This document shows, piece by piece, positions 25,965 to 34,040 of a stretch of 64,000 nucleotides of DNA; position 1 is the first letter of the stretch, and every line of letters starts with the position of its first letter. The DNA lies in NCBI RefSeq assembly GCF_009758205.1, contig NZ_WRXN01000012.1, positions 62,001 through 126,000 on the forward strand, given 5' to 3'. A program made the position numbers and the translations under genes. The notes below the pieces were generated by a model that saw only the letters and a list, made by a program, of their open reading frames with translations, searched no databases and was not told the DNA's origin. The DNA comes from Chitinophaga tropicalis. Its GTDB lineage: Bacteria; Bacteroidota; Bacteroidia; Chitinophagales; Chitinophagaceae.

Positions 25965-28442
25965 ATGCAGAAAATTGTCCTTTTATGTTTGGGAATGACA
26001 TTGTCATTTCTTTCTTTTACTTATGCTCAACAACCGGCTCATAAACAGGCCGAGAACGGATCTCTCTACGGAAAACTCATTGATGCTCAGACAAATAACC
26101 CGGTAGAATATGCTTCAGTAGCATTGCTGCGTGCAGCTGATTCTTCCATTGCCACAGGTATGCTGTCAAAGCCTAACGGTGATTTCAGCTTCCCGGAAGT
26201 TGCCTATGGCAAGTATATTATCAAAGTAAATTTCATTGGTTATGTAACCGTTTATAAAACAATTACCCTTTCTGCTAAAAATAATAATGCAGATGTTGGT
26301 AATATTAAATTAAGCGCAAATGTAAAGGCGCTGAACACTGTGGAAGTAGTGGGTGAAAAGCCGGCTTATACTATGGCGATAGACAAGCGTGTGTTCAATG
26401 TGGACAAGAACCTGTCCAGCGTTGGCGGTACTGCTACGGATGTGCTGAAGCAGGTACCTTCTGTGAATGTGGACATTGACGGGAATGTAAGCGTGCGTAA
26501 TGGTTCTCCTACCATTTTTGTTGATGGCCGTCCTACTACACTTACATTGGACCAGATCCCGGCAGATGCTATTGCGTCTATTGAAGTGGTGACCAATCCA
26601 TCAGCAAAATATGATGCAGAAGGTGTGAGCGGTATTCTCAATATTGTGCTGAAAAAGAACCGTAAGGCTGGTATCAATGGTCAGATCAACGGCGGGCTTT
26701 CCTCTATTGGCGGTGGGAATGCGGGTGTGGACCTCAGTATCCGCCAGGAGAAATTCAACCTTTCCCTGAGCTATAACCTGAGAAGCAGGCAGGGAGATGC
26801 TTATTCTACCCTTTTCCGTAAGAATATCGGTACAGATACCACTACTTACCTTGACCAGATCAACAAGGGAGATAACGGACGTAAGTTCCAGTTTGCCCGT
26901 GTGGGATTTGACTGGTTTATGGATAACCGGAATACATTCAGTATCTCCCAGGGGCTCATGGCGGGTGATTTCAATAACAACAGCGCTCTGACGCTGTATG
27001 ACCTGGATGAGAATAAGAACAGGGTGGATTATGGTACCGGTATTGACAATGATTACCATAATTTCCGCAATTACAGCACGCAGGTGGGATATAAACATAC
27101 GTTTGCCCGGCAGGGACATGAACTGACGGCTGATTTTAACTATAACTACGCCAAATCGAAAGATGAATCGGATTATTCCCTGCAGTATTATACTATGGGA
27201 CATGAGGCTATCGACAATCCTGTTCCGCAGATGAGGTATGGCCGTGGTGGTGGTAATACCACGTATATTACCGGTCAGATGGATTATGTGAACCCGCTCA
27301 CGGACAAGTCTAAACTGGAAGCAGGTCTGCGTACTACCACACGTACTTTCAATAATAAGTTCAATACGATGGGCAAGGATTTTTCTTCCGGCGACTTTGT
27401 GCTGGATTCTTCCTTATCCAACGACTATCACTATACAGAAACCATCAATGCGGCCTATGCCAGTTATTCCGGTTCAATAGGCAACTTTGGTTACCAGGGT
27501 GGTATGCGTGCGGAGCAGTCTTTCTATAATGGCCAGATGCGCAGCATTGCCAAAAATGAATACTCAATAGATTATCCTGTCAGCCTGTTTCCCAGTTTGT
27601 TCCTCTCTCAGAAGTTCAAGGGAGATCATGAGTTGCAGTTGAATTACAGTCGCCGGGTACGCCGGCCCTGGTTCCGTGACCTGCTGCCTAACTACCAGTA
27701 CTCCGCTCAAAGTGCCAGTCGCGGGAACCCGGCTTTACGCCCGGAGTTTACCAACTCTTTTGAGCTGAGTTACCTGAAAGATTTTAACAGGAAGCATAAT
27801 GTACTGGTATCCTTATACTTCAGGAATACGCAGAAGGCTATCACTGATTATTATACGGATACAACGCTTAGCATTAATGGGGTAACACAGAAAGTGGTGC
27901 TGACCTATCCTGTCAATGCGGATACGAGGAATGCTTATGGTGCGGAATTTACGATACGTAACCAGATCGCCAGGGGATGGGATATTACGTCCAACCTGAA
28001 CCTGGCGCAGACAAAGATCAATGCAAGTAATCTGCAGAATAACCTTAGTAACCAGGGCTTTACATGGTTCGGTAAAGTGAACAGCAATACGAAGCTGCCT
28101 TATAACCTGACCCTGCAGATAACGGGTAATTATGAATCCAAGCAGATCCTGCCGCAGGGAGAAAGGGCCGCGCAGTATTCAGCAGATATGGCTGTGAAGA
28201 AGGAGTTCCTGAAAAACAAATCGCTGGCAGTTTCCCTGGCGCTGAATGATATCTTCAATACTGACAGGAACCTGTCTTATACCACTACGGCCTATTCTGA
28301 GCAGGAAAGGTACCGTAAGCGCCAGACCCGTGAGCTGCGGTTGAATGTGTCCTGGCGTTTTGGTAAAATGGATACACAGCTGTTCAAGCGTAAAGGAGGT
28401 AAAAAAGAAGAACAGCAGGGAGGAAATGGAGAAGAATTTTAA
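25965..28442 (+). CDS. TonB-dependent receptor with CarboxypepD-like domain and OMP_b-brl_3 barrel
   Basis: 825 residues from ATG 25965, chosen because it begins a clean signal peptide (to FTYAQQ). Domains in order: CarboxypepD_reg-like (about 30-110, GKLIDAQTNNPVEYASV), plug (about 125-230, with VSVRNGSPTIFVDGRPT) and a barrel of the outer-membrane family-3 type. It is not SusC-like and has no SusD partner, so the ligand is probably a small molecule or peptide rather than a glycan. The C-terminal tail is Lys/Glu-rich. The thioesterase gene follows after 30 bp. Confidence 0.88.
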   Translation: MQKIVLLCLGMTLSFLSFTYAQQPAHKQAENGSLYGKLIDAQTNNPVEYASVALLRAADSSIATGMLSKPNGDFSFPEVAYGKYIIKVNFIGYVTVYKTITLSAKNNNADVGNIKLSANVKALNTVEVVGEKPAYTMAIDKRVFNVDKNLSSVGGTATDVLKQVPSVNVDIDGNVSVRNGSPTIFVDGRPTTLTLDQIPADAIASIEVVTNPSAKYDAEGVSGILNIVLKKNRKAGINGQINGGLSSIGGGNAGVDLSIRQEKFNLSLSYNLRSRQGDAYSTLFRKNIGTDTTTYLDQINKGDNGRKFQFARVGFDWFMDNRNTFSISQGLMAGDFNNNSALTLYDLDENKNRVDYGTGIDNDYHNFRNYSTQVGYKHTFARQGHELTADFNYNYAKSKDESDYSLQYYTMGHEAIDNPVPQMRYGRGGGNTTYITGQMDYVNPLTDKSKLEAGLRTTTRTFNNKFNTMGKDFSSGDFVLDSSLSNDYHYTETINAAYASYSGSIGNFGYQGGMRAEQSFYNGQMRSIAKNEYSIDYPVSLFPSLFLSQKFKGDHELQLNYSRRVRRPWFRDLLPNYQYSAQSASRGNPALRPEFTNSFELSYLKDFNRKHNVLVSLYFRNTQKAITDYYTDTTLSINGVTQKVVLTYPVNADTRNAYGAEFTIRNQIARGWDITSNLNLAQTKINASNLQNNLSNQGFTWFGKVNSNTKLPYNLTLQITGNYESKQILPQGERAAQYSADMAVKKEFLKNKSLAVSLALNDIFNTDRNLSYTTTAYSEQERYRKRQTRELRLNVSWRFGKMDTQLFKRKGGKKEEQQGGNGEEF

Positions 28443-28472
28443 CTTTGCGGTGTCCTAAAACCTGACACCCTT

Positions 28473-28955
28473 ATGATAGATATTGATTCGACAAGTAATA
28501 CGGTCACCCTCCGGTTCCTGGCGGAACCATCTGATGTTAATTTTGGCGGGAAAGTGCATGGAGGTGCAGTGATGAAGTGGATTGACCAGGCGGGATATGC
28601 CTGCGCGGCTAACTGGAGCGGTCAGTACTGTGTAACGGTGTATGTGGGTGGTATCCGTTTCTTTAAGCCTATTGCTATCGGGGATATGGTGGAAATTACG
28701 GCGAGCATTATTTATACGGGAAATACCAGTATGCATATTGCTATTAATGTGCAGGCGGGGAATCCCAGGCATAAAGAGAGGGTGAAGACCACTCACTGTG
28801 TAATGGTTTTTGCTGCTGTGGATGATAATGGGAAGACGGTGGTTGTGCCTAAGTGGGTACCGGAGACGCCGGCGGCGGTGGAAATGGAAAGTTATGCGAA
28901 GAAGCTGATGAATCTCAGGCAGAATATTGAGGAAGAGATGAGGCCTTATATGTAG
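28473..28955 (+). CDS. Acyl-CoA thioesterase, hotdog fold (YciA/ACOT type)
   Basis: A 160-residue single-hotdog protein. The motif NFGGKVHGGAVMKWIDQAGYACA holds the HGG-MK helix with the catalytic Asp of YciA-type thioesterases, followed by strands VTVYVGGIRFFKPIAIGD and TTHCVMVFAAVDDNGK. It should hydrolyse acyl-CoA in the cytoplasm; chain-length preference cannot be read. It lies 30 bp after the TonB receptor gene and is closed by a hairpin terminator. Confidence 0.9.
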   Translation: MIDIDSTSNTVTLRFLAEPSDVNFGGKVHGGAVMKWIDQAGYACAANWSGQYCVTVYVGGIRFFKPIAIGDMVEITASIIYTGNTSMHIAINVQAGNPRHKERVKTTHCVMVFAAVDDNGKTVVVPKWVPETPAAVEMESYAKKLMNLRQNIEEEMRPYM

Positions 28956-28979
28956 TTTTCTGCGTGAGGCGAATAAATA

Positions 28980-29022
28980 CCCCTGGATGAGCTTTCACCT
29001 TCGGTGAAAGCTCATCCAGGGG
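28980..29022. terminator. CCTTCGG-core hairpin, 20-bp GC-rich stem (family copy)
   Basis: Arms 28980-28999 and 29003-29022 pair perfectly around TTC. The stem sequence differs almost entirely from other copies, keeping only the core. A T8 run follows, then the GC tail GGCCTGCGGCCGGCT at about 29035-29050. Confidence 0.85.
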
Positions 29023-29120
29023 CAAGTTTTTTTTGGCCTGCGGCCGGCTTTTTAATGCCGGGGAGGTTTATTGCCTGGAAAGGTTTGTTATCCAGAAAGA
29101 TTTACTACCCGGCCGGTTCA

Positions 29121-29375
29121 TTACTCAGACCGGCGGTTCTTACTGGAGTCTGCTGCACCTGTTCCATATCTTGAAGAATCTTCTCCGGGATTGATAGCTC
29201 CGGGGGGTGTTTCTGCCGCCGGCGCTGTGTCAGGAGTCAGCGCTGCCGTGTCTGTAGTGATGCCGGCAGAATCCCTGTCTGTGTTTCTTCCTCCTCCGCC
29301 ACAAGCTGTAAGGAAGGCACAGCCTGTTATTGCCAGCCCTAATAAAAGGAGCTTGCTTTTCTGCATTACTATCAT
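29121..29375 (-). CDS. Small Thr/Asp/Pro-rich lipoprotein
   Basis: About 84 residues. The signal peptide ends in the lipobox LTAC followed by a GGGG spacer; the mature part is low-complexity, rich in Thr, Asp, Ala and Pro, with no recognisable fold. It resembles the neighbouring lipoprotein at 29467-29724 in layout and composition. Start could be ATG 29375 or 29366. Probably an anchored, disordered surface or periplasmic peptide; function unknown. Confidence 0.65.
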   Translation of the reverse strand: MIVMQKSKLLLLGLAITGCAFLTACGGGGRNTDRDSAGITTDTAALTPDTAPAAETPPGAINPGEDSSRYGTGAADSSKNRRSE

Positions 29376-29466
29376 ATAAAATAGTTTTATCGGGTGAACA
29401 ATCACATTAATTGCCGCTATCTTTCCCGGCATATTTTTCTACAGATAGTAGATATATTTCGCCGGG

Positions 29467-29724
29467 CTAGTGAATAGGTGTGGAGTCTGGCCGGGTTACA
29501 GAAGTGTCCATGGGTTTAACCATTGTGTCTACTTTAGCCCCTGCAGTATCTGCCGGTACTGATACAGCTGCTGAATCAGTGCTGGTACCGCTCTCTTTCG
29601 CGCTGCCGCAGGCAAACAGGAAGAGACTTAGTATAATGGCCAGGCAGGCGGTGATACCTATTTTACATAGCGCCAGCCGCAGATTGATAGCTTTAAGGCC
29701 CAGGTCGTTTTTTTGCATTTGCAT
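29467..29724 (-). CDS. Small Ser/Thr/Asp-rich lipoprotein
   Basis: About 85 residues with a long N-terminal stretch, a hydrophobic helix and lipobox LFAC, then a short disordered tail rich in Ser, Thr, Asp and Val. Similar in design to the lipoprotein 90 bp downstream, suggesting an old duplication. ATG 29724 is chosen; GTG 29730 and ATG 29718 are alternatives. No function can be assigned. Confidence 0.65.
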   Translation of the reverse strand: MQMQKNDLGLKAINLRLALCKIGITACLAIILSLFLFACGSAKESGTSTDSAAVSVPADTAGAKVDTMVKPMDTSVTRPDSTPIH

Positions 29725-29815
29725 AGTCACGTGTTATAAGGTTAAAATTTTTCCTGGTGTCGGTAAATGATTGAAAGAATTGTGCCAGCGCTTACATTTG
29801 TATTGAAACGCACTC

Positions 29816-30484
29816 ATGGAACAAACGATATTTCAGAATATTGAAGAGCATCAGTTGCTGAAGGTGATCATCTCTGTAGTGATAGGTGCACTGCTGGGAT
29901 TGGAGAGAGAATACCGTCATAAGGCGGCGGGCATGCGTACCCTGACCCTTATCTGCCTGGGCAGCACTCTCTTTACTATACTTTCTGTGGAGCTGGGGTA
30001 TCCCGGCAGCCCGGACCGTGTGGCGTCCAATATCCTGACGGGGGTTGGGTTCATTGGCGCCGGTGTTATCTTTAAGGGAGATTTTTCTATAGATGGCATT
30101 ACTACGGCCGCTACGATCTGGATAGCATCTGCGTTGGGTATTGCCATAGGATGCAGCCATTATGTGCTGGCGGGGCTGTCACTTGTTGTTGTCCTGATAC
30201 TGCTGATGGGTTTAAAGTTGCTGGAAAAATATATCAGCTCTATAAATGAGAAGAGAGTATACCGTATACTCTATCATAGGGACCGTTATACAAATCATGA
30301 AATAGCTGAGTTCTTCAACCGTTTCGGATTGAAACATAAACAACTGCAGTACATCAGGAAAGAGCTGATCATAGAAGAAAAATATGAGGCGAGCGGGAGT
30401 GTCAGAGCTATTGAGGAACTGAACACTTTTCTGCTCAACAACAACAATATCCATCATTTTGAAGTTCAGAACAATCCATTATAG
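29816..30484 (+). CDS. MgtC/SapB family membrane protein
   Basis: 222 residues. Four to five N-terminal helices carry the family motifs GALLGLEREYRHKAAGMRT and TGVGFIGAGVIFKG, then ITTAATIWIASALGIAIG; the C-terminal 80 residues form a soluble ACT-like domain. MgtC proteins act in growth under low magnesium and modulate ATP synthase in some pathogens; the role here is unknown. No magnesium-sensing leader is evident. The DUF763 gene follows after 13 bp, probably in one transcript. Confidence 0.92.
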   Translation: MEQTIFQNIEEHQLLKVIISVVIGALLGLEREYRHKAAGMRTLTLICLGSTLFTILSVELGYPGSPDRVASNILTGVGFIGAGVIFKGDFSIDGITTAATIWIASALGIAIGCSHYVLAGLSLVVVLILLMGLKLLEKYISSINEKRVYRILYHRDRYTNHEIAEFFNRFGLKHKQLQYIRKELIIEEKYEASGSVRAIEELNTFLLNNNNIHHFEVQNNPL

Positions 30485-30497
30485 GAGTTAGGAAACT

Positions 30498-31712
30498 ATG
30501 TCACGCGCTTACGCAGATCTGCCTTTACATTACGGTCATGTACCACCCTGGCTGGCTAAGAGAATGAGCCTGCTGGGCGGCGCTATTATAGAAACCATAG
30601 CGGCTGATTATGGTAAAAGTGAGGTGTTGCGCCGGATCAGCGATCCGTGCTGGTTCCAGGCGCTGGGTTGTGTGCTGGGGATGGATTGGCACTCGTCAGG
30701 TATTACCACCAGTGTGATGGGTGCGTTGAAAAAGGCGCTGAATCCCAAGGCAAAAGAGCTGGGTATTTATATCTGCGGAGGTAAGGGAAAGCATTCCCGG
30801 GAGACACCTGCTGAACTGATGGCTATTGCCGAGCGTACCGGTTTGCCGGGGCATGAGCTTGTGCGCAGCAGTAAACTGGCGGCTAAAGTAGATAACACTG
30901 CCGTGCAGGACGGGTTCCAGATCTACCTGCATACTTTTATTGTATCTGACGAAGGGGAATGGGCTATTGTGCAGCAGGGCATGAATGATGCCAGTGGCGT
31001 GGCCCGCAGGTATCACTGGCATTCTACTGCTTTTCAGCATTTTACGGAGACGCCGCATACTTTTATTTATGGTCAGAACCAGGGATTGATACTGAACCTG
31101 ACAGATAAGGAAGCTGCATCTACCAAGAACGGACTGTTACAGCTTACCAAAGAGGCGCCTGCTCAGCTCCTGCCGGAGATCCGCCGTATAACCATGCCTT
31201 CCCATCATGATGTGAGGGCTGAGAACGTAGATCTGAAACGGCTGGGAAGTGTGCTGGCAGTGGCTTATGAAAGGCAGGTAGCTGATTTTGAGTCGTTGTT
31301 GCTGCTGGAAGGTGTTGGTCCGCGGACACTGCAATCGCTCACCCTGGTGAGTGAGGTGATACATGGCACACCGTCCAGGTTTACAGATCCTGCGCGTTTT
31401 TCATTTGCGCATGGAGGCAAGGACGGTCATCCGTTCCCTGTGCCTGTCAATGTATATGATGATACCATCCGGATATTGAAGGATGCTGTGGGTAAGGCGA
31501 AGATCGGGCAGTCGGATAAGCAGGATGCTATCAGGAAATTATCTGTGTTATCTGAAGAGCTGGAGAAGGATTTTGTTCCTAATCAGCGTTTTGATGAGCT
31601 GATAGAAAAAGAGAGGGCTACGTCATGGCAGCATGGTGGGAGAACGGTGTTTGGGAAGGCGAAGCCGCCGGAGAAAAAGAGTGGTGGTCAGCTGAGTTTG
31701 TTTGGGGATTGA
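30498..31712 (+). CDS. DUF763 domain protein
   Basis: 404 residues matching DUF763 through most of its length: ADLPLHYGHVPPWLAKRM at the start, DWHSSGITTSVMGALKKAL, GGKGKHSRETP, and QIYLHTFIVSDEGEWAIVQQGM. A helix-hairpin-helix-like piece, LLLLEGVGPRTLQSL, lies near residue 265, hinting at nucleic-acid binding. No characterised function is known to me. Cytoplasmic; probably co-transcribed with the MgtC-like gene. Confidence 0.88.
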   Translation: MSRAYADLPLHYGHVPPWLAKRMSLLGGAIIETIAADYGKSEVLRRISDPCWFQALGCVLGMDWHSSGITTSVMGALKKALNPKAKELGIYICGGKGKHSRETPAELMAIAERTGLPGHELVRSSKLAAKVDNTAVQDGFQIYLHTFIVSDEGEWAIVQQGMNDASGVARRYHWHSTAFQHFTETPHTFIYGQNQGLILNLTDKEAASTKNGLLQLTKEAPAQLLPEIRRITMPSHHDVRAENVDLKRLGSVLAVAYERQVADFESLLLLEGVGPRTLQSLTLVSEVIHGTPSRFTDPARFSFAHGGKDGHPFPVPVNVYDDTIRILKDAVGKAKIGQSDKQDAIRKLSVLSEELEKDFVPNQRFDELIEKERATSWQHGGRTVFGKAKPPEKKSGGQLSLFGD

Positions 31713-31737
31713 ACCTGCATTTATGGTATAAAAAATT

Positions 31738-31767
31738 AGAGGTTCGGATCGATTGATCTGAACCTCT
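31738..31767 (+). terminator. Rho-independent terminator after the DUF763 gene
   Basis: Thirteen-base arms, 31738-31750 and 31755-31767, with one G-T wobble around a GATT loop, then a T-rich stretch. Confidence 0.8.
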
Positions 31768-31898
31768 TTCCATTTCTTTTTCTTGTTCTCTATATTGGTT
31801 TTATCCAATTTAGGTATTTAAGTAAAAGAAACTTCTGATAATTACAGTCCCAAATCTGTGCCAGAATTGAACACTATTTTTGCAGGGATAAGAAGCAT

Positions 31899-32594
31899 AT
31901 GTTACAACTGAATTATGACACATTAACTATTACGGAGGCCACTAAGATACAGAACCAGCTTAGGGAAGAGATCCGTATCAGGGAAAGGAATTTCCCAATT
32001 GATATTATTGCGGGTGCAGATATCTCCTTCAATAAATTCAGCACTACTGTGTATGCGGGAATTGTGTTGCTTCGTTTCCCCAGTTTGCTGCCTGTTGCCT
32101 ACAGCCTGGTGAAGAAAGAGGTGCTTTTTCCTTATGTACCTGGTTACCTGGCCTTCAGAGAGGTTCCTGCCCTGTTGGGAGCATGGGAGCAGTTAGCTGT
32201 AAAACCGGACCTGCTGGTAGTTGATGGGCATGGAATAGCGCATCCGCGGCGAATGGGGATTGCTGCTCATTTTGGGGTGCTGGCGCAGGTGCCGGCTATT
32301 GGGTGTGCCAAGAAGGTGCTTTGTGGCGGGTATGAGGAACCGGGGTTACAGCAGGGAAGTGAGAGTCCGTTGATATATAAAGATGAAGTGGTTGGGGTTG
32401 CGTTGAGGACCAAGAATGCGGTGAAGCCGGTTTATGTTTCTCCGGGGCATAAAATGGATGTGCCGGGGGCTGTGGAAGTGATGAAGCAATGTTTGGGAAG
32501 ATACAGAATCCCGGAGCCGACGAGGTTAGCTCATAATACGGTGAATTTGTTCAGGACGGGAGAATTGTCTGAAGGGTATCATGAGGTTGGTTAA
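31899..32594 (+). CDS. nfi: Endonuclease V (deoxyinosine 3' endonuclease)
   Basis: 231 residues. Metal-binding and catalytic motifs are present: GADISF with Asp41, the FREVP glutamate, VVDGHGIAHPRRMG and GCAKK. The family nicks DNA or RNA one nucleotide 3' of inosine in deaminated bases. Length is normal. It is monocistronic, with the preceding terminator at 31738-31767 and a TATTTTTG -7-like box at 31875-31882, 17 bp before the start. Confidence 0.95.
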   Translation: MLQLNYDTLTITEATKIQNQLREEIRIRERNFPIDIIAGADISFNKFSTTVYAGIVLLRFPSLLPVAYSLVKKEVLFPYVPGYLAFREVPALLGAWEQLAVKPDLLVVDGHGIAHPRRMGIAAHFGVLAQVPAIGCAKKVLCGGYEEPGLQQGSESPLIYKDEVVGVALRTKNAVKPVYVSPGHKMDVPGAVEVMKQCLGRYRIPEPTRLAHNTVNLFRTGELSEGYHEVG

Positions 32595-32989
32595 TCTACT
32601 AATTTACAATATGTTATTAGTGGTTATTGGATTTTTAAAGTAGGTGTATTTGTTATTTAATGTTAAGTAGCTGTGACAATTGGCGAATAAAGATGACAAT
32701 TGATCCATTTTTGTTCAGTGATGTTGAGAATAAAAAGGCAGATATGCTGCATAAGTTATTTATAAACAGTTAATTGTATTGAAAGAAGGCTGATCTTTTT
32801 CCGGTAGTTTATCGGAAGTTCTGTGTTGAGATTTAAGTACTATACCCGTGGCACTAAAGTGGTACCGCAATACATACATTAAACATGCTTAAGACATGCT
32901 TAAGACATGCTTAAGACATGCTTAAGACATGCTTAAGGGATGCTTCAAACATGCTTTAAACGTGGACATGATATGTATTAAAGAAGCTA
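32595..32989. other. 395-bp intergenic region with repeats, no gene
   Basis: It holds two copies of TGACAATTG 20 bp apart (32674-32682 and 32694-32702) and an 11-bp repeat array with its leader (32848-32959). Open frames across the array are short and hit stops in every frame because of the TTAAG repeats. Confidence 0.6.
32848..32959. repeat. 11-bp tandem array (unit ACATGCTTAAG) with a conserved leader
   Basis: Five exact units at 32883-32937 are followed by two degenerate ones to 32959. The leader at 32848-32880 has CTAAAGTG and CCGCAAT blocks shared with a second locus at 35885. An 11-bp period is about one helical turn, so identical bases lie on one face. There are no unique spacers, so it is not CRISPR. 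Confidence 0.85.
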
Positions 32990-33913
32990 TTACTTCCGCT
33001 TTCCTAACGTCATCAGTACTACACCACCAATTACAATTGTACAGGCTATTAATGCCCTGGAAGATAAATTCTCATTCCCGATCAGCCAGCCCAGGAAAAG
33101 TGCCACTACAGGGTTTACATACGCGTAAGTAGACATCAGCCTGGGAGGTGCGTTCCGGGTAAGCCAGCTATAGGAAGTAAAGCCTACAAGGGAACCGATC
33201 AGTACCAGGTAAACATAGGCAGATACACTTCGCAGCGTTAGATGTCCCAATGTGCTCCAGGCTCCTGGTTCTATTGCCGCGCTTATGATAAAGCAGAAGA
33301 CACTGCCTGCCAGCATCTGGATAGCTGTGGAGGTGATCTGTGCAGGCATGGGTAGTTTGGAGACAGACAATGAGCCGAGGGCCCAGGAGGTGCATCCGAC
33401 TGCTACTACCGCGATAGGCCATAAAGGAAAGCTGCGGGACTGTGCGGCTTCGAAAGGGTTAAAGAGCAGGAACAATCCTCCAAGTCCTATCAGGATACCG
33501 GCCACTGTCATCCAGGTAGGTTTCTGGCGACTGAAAAAGGCCCAGTCCAATCCTACGAACCATACGGGGATAGCGGCGACTATCAGCGCTACCAGGCCGG
33601 AAGGCATATAATGAACGGCTACAGCTGTGCTGGAACCGCCAATACCTATCAGTAAGATACCTACCAGAACGGCTGACCATAATTGTTTCTTTCCAGGTAG
33701 CTGTTTTTCTCTCTTTTGTCCTATAGAGAATAATAGTGTTCCGGCGACGAGGAAGCGTAAAGCTGACAAAAGGAATGGGGGGATTACTTCTGTTGCTATC
33801 TTCATACCCAGGTAAGTAGATCCCCAGATGATGTATACCGCGAATAAATAAGCCCAGAGTTTAGTTTTGTTAGTTGCCACAGGATTAAAGTAAAATTCAA
33901 TAGTTCTGTACAA
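32990..33913 (-). CDS. EamA/DMT family transporter
   Basis: 307 residues with ten predicted helices in two five-helix EamA repeats. The first helix carries YIIWGSTYLGMKIA, typical of the drug/metabolite transporter family, and each half contains the usual ALRFLVAG or VLIGS-VGFTSYSWL segments. The substrate is unknown; homologues export amino acids or drugs. ATG 33913 is used, but GTG 33880 would remove 11 residues that are not typical of the family. It stands alone. Confidence 0.88.
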   Translation of the reverse strand: MYRTIEFYFNPVATNKTKLWAYLFAVYIIWGSTYLGMKIATEVIPPFLLSALRFLVAGTLLFSIGQKREKQLPGKKQLWSAVLVGILLIGIGGSSTAVAVHYMPSGLVALIVAAIPVWFVGLDWAFFSRQKPTWMTVAGILIGLGGLFLLFNPFEAAQSRSFPLWPIAVVAVGCTSWALGSLSVSKLPMPAQITSTAIQMLAGSVFCFIISAAIEPGAWSTLGHLTLRSVSAYVYLVLIGSLVGFTSYSWLTRNAPPRLMSTYAYVNPVVALFLGWLIGNENLSSRALIACTIVIGGVVLMTLGKRK

Positions 33914-34040
33914 GCTTCAGGCTTGTACCAACGTAATGGTTAAAATTAGTTTAAAAATAGAATCATTTTCTCATATCCGGTGAATGATATTATAAACAAC
34001 CGGAGTTCACTTTTGTAAATAATAAGTCTGTACGAGCATA

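Noticed and set aside
32883..32959. CRISPR array
   Set aside because: Units are contiguous 11-mers without unique spacers, and no cas genes are present.
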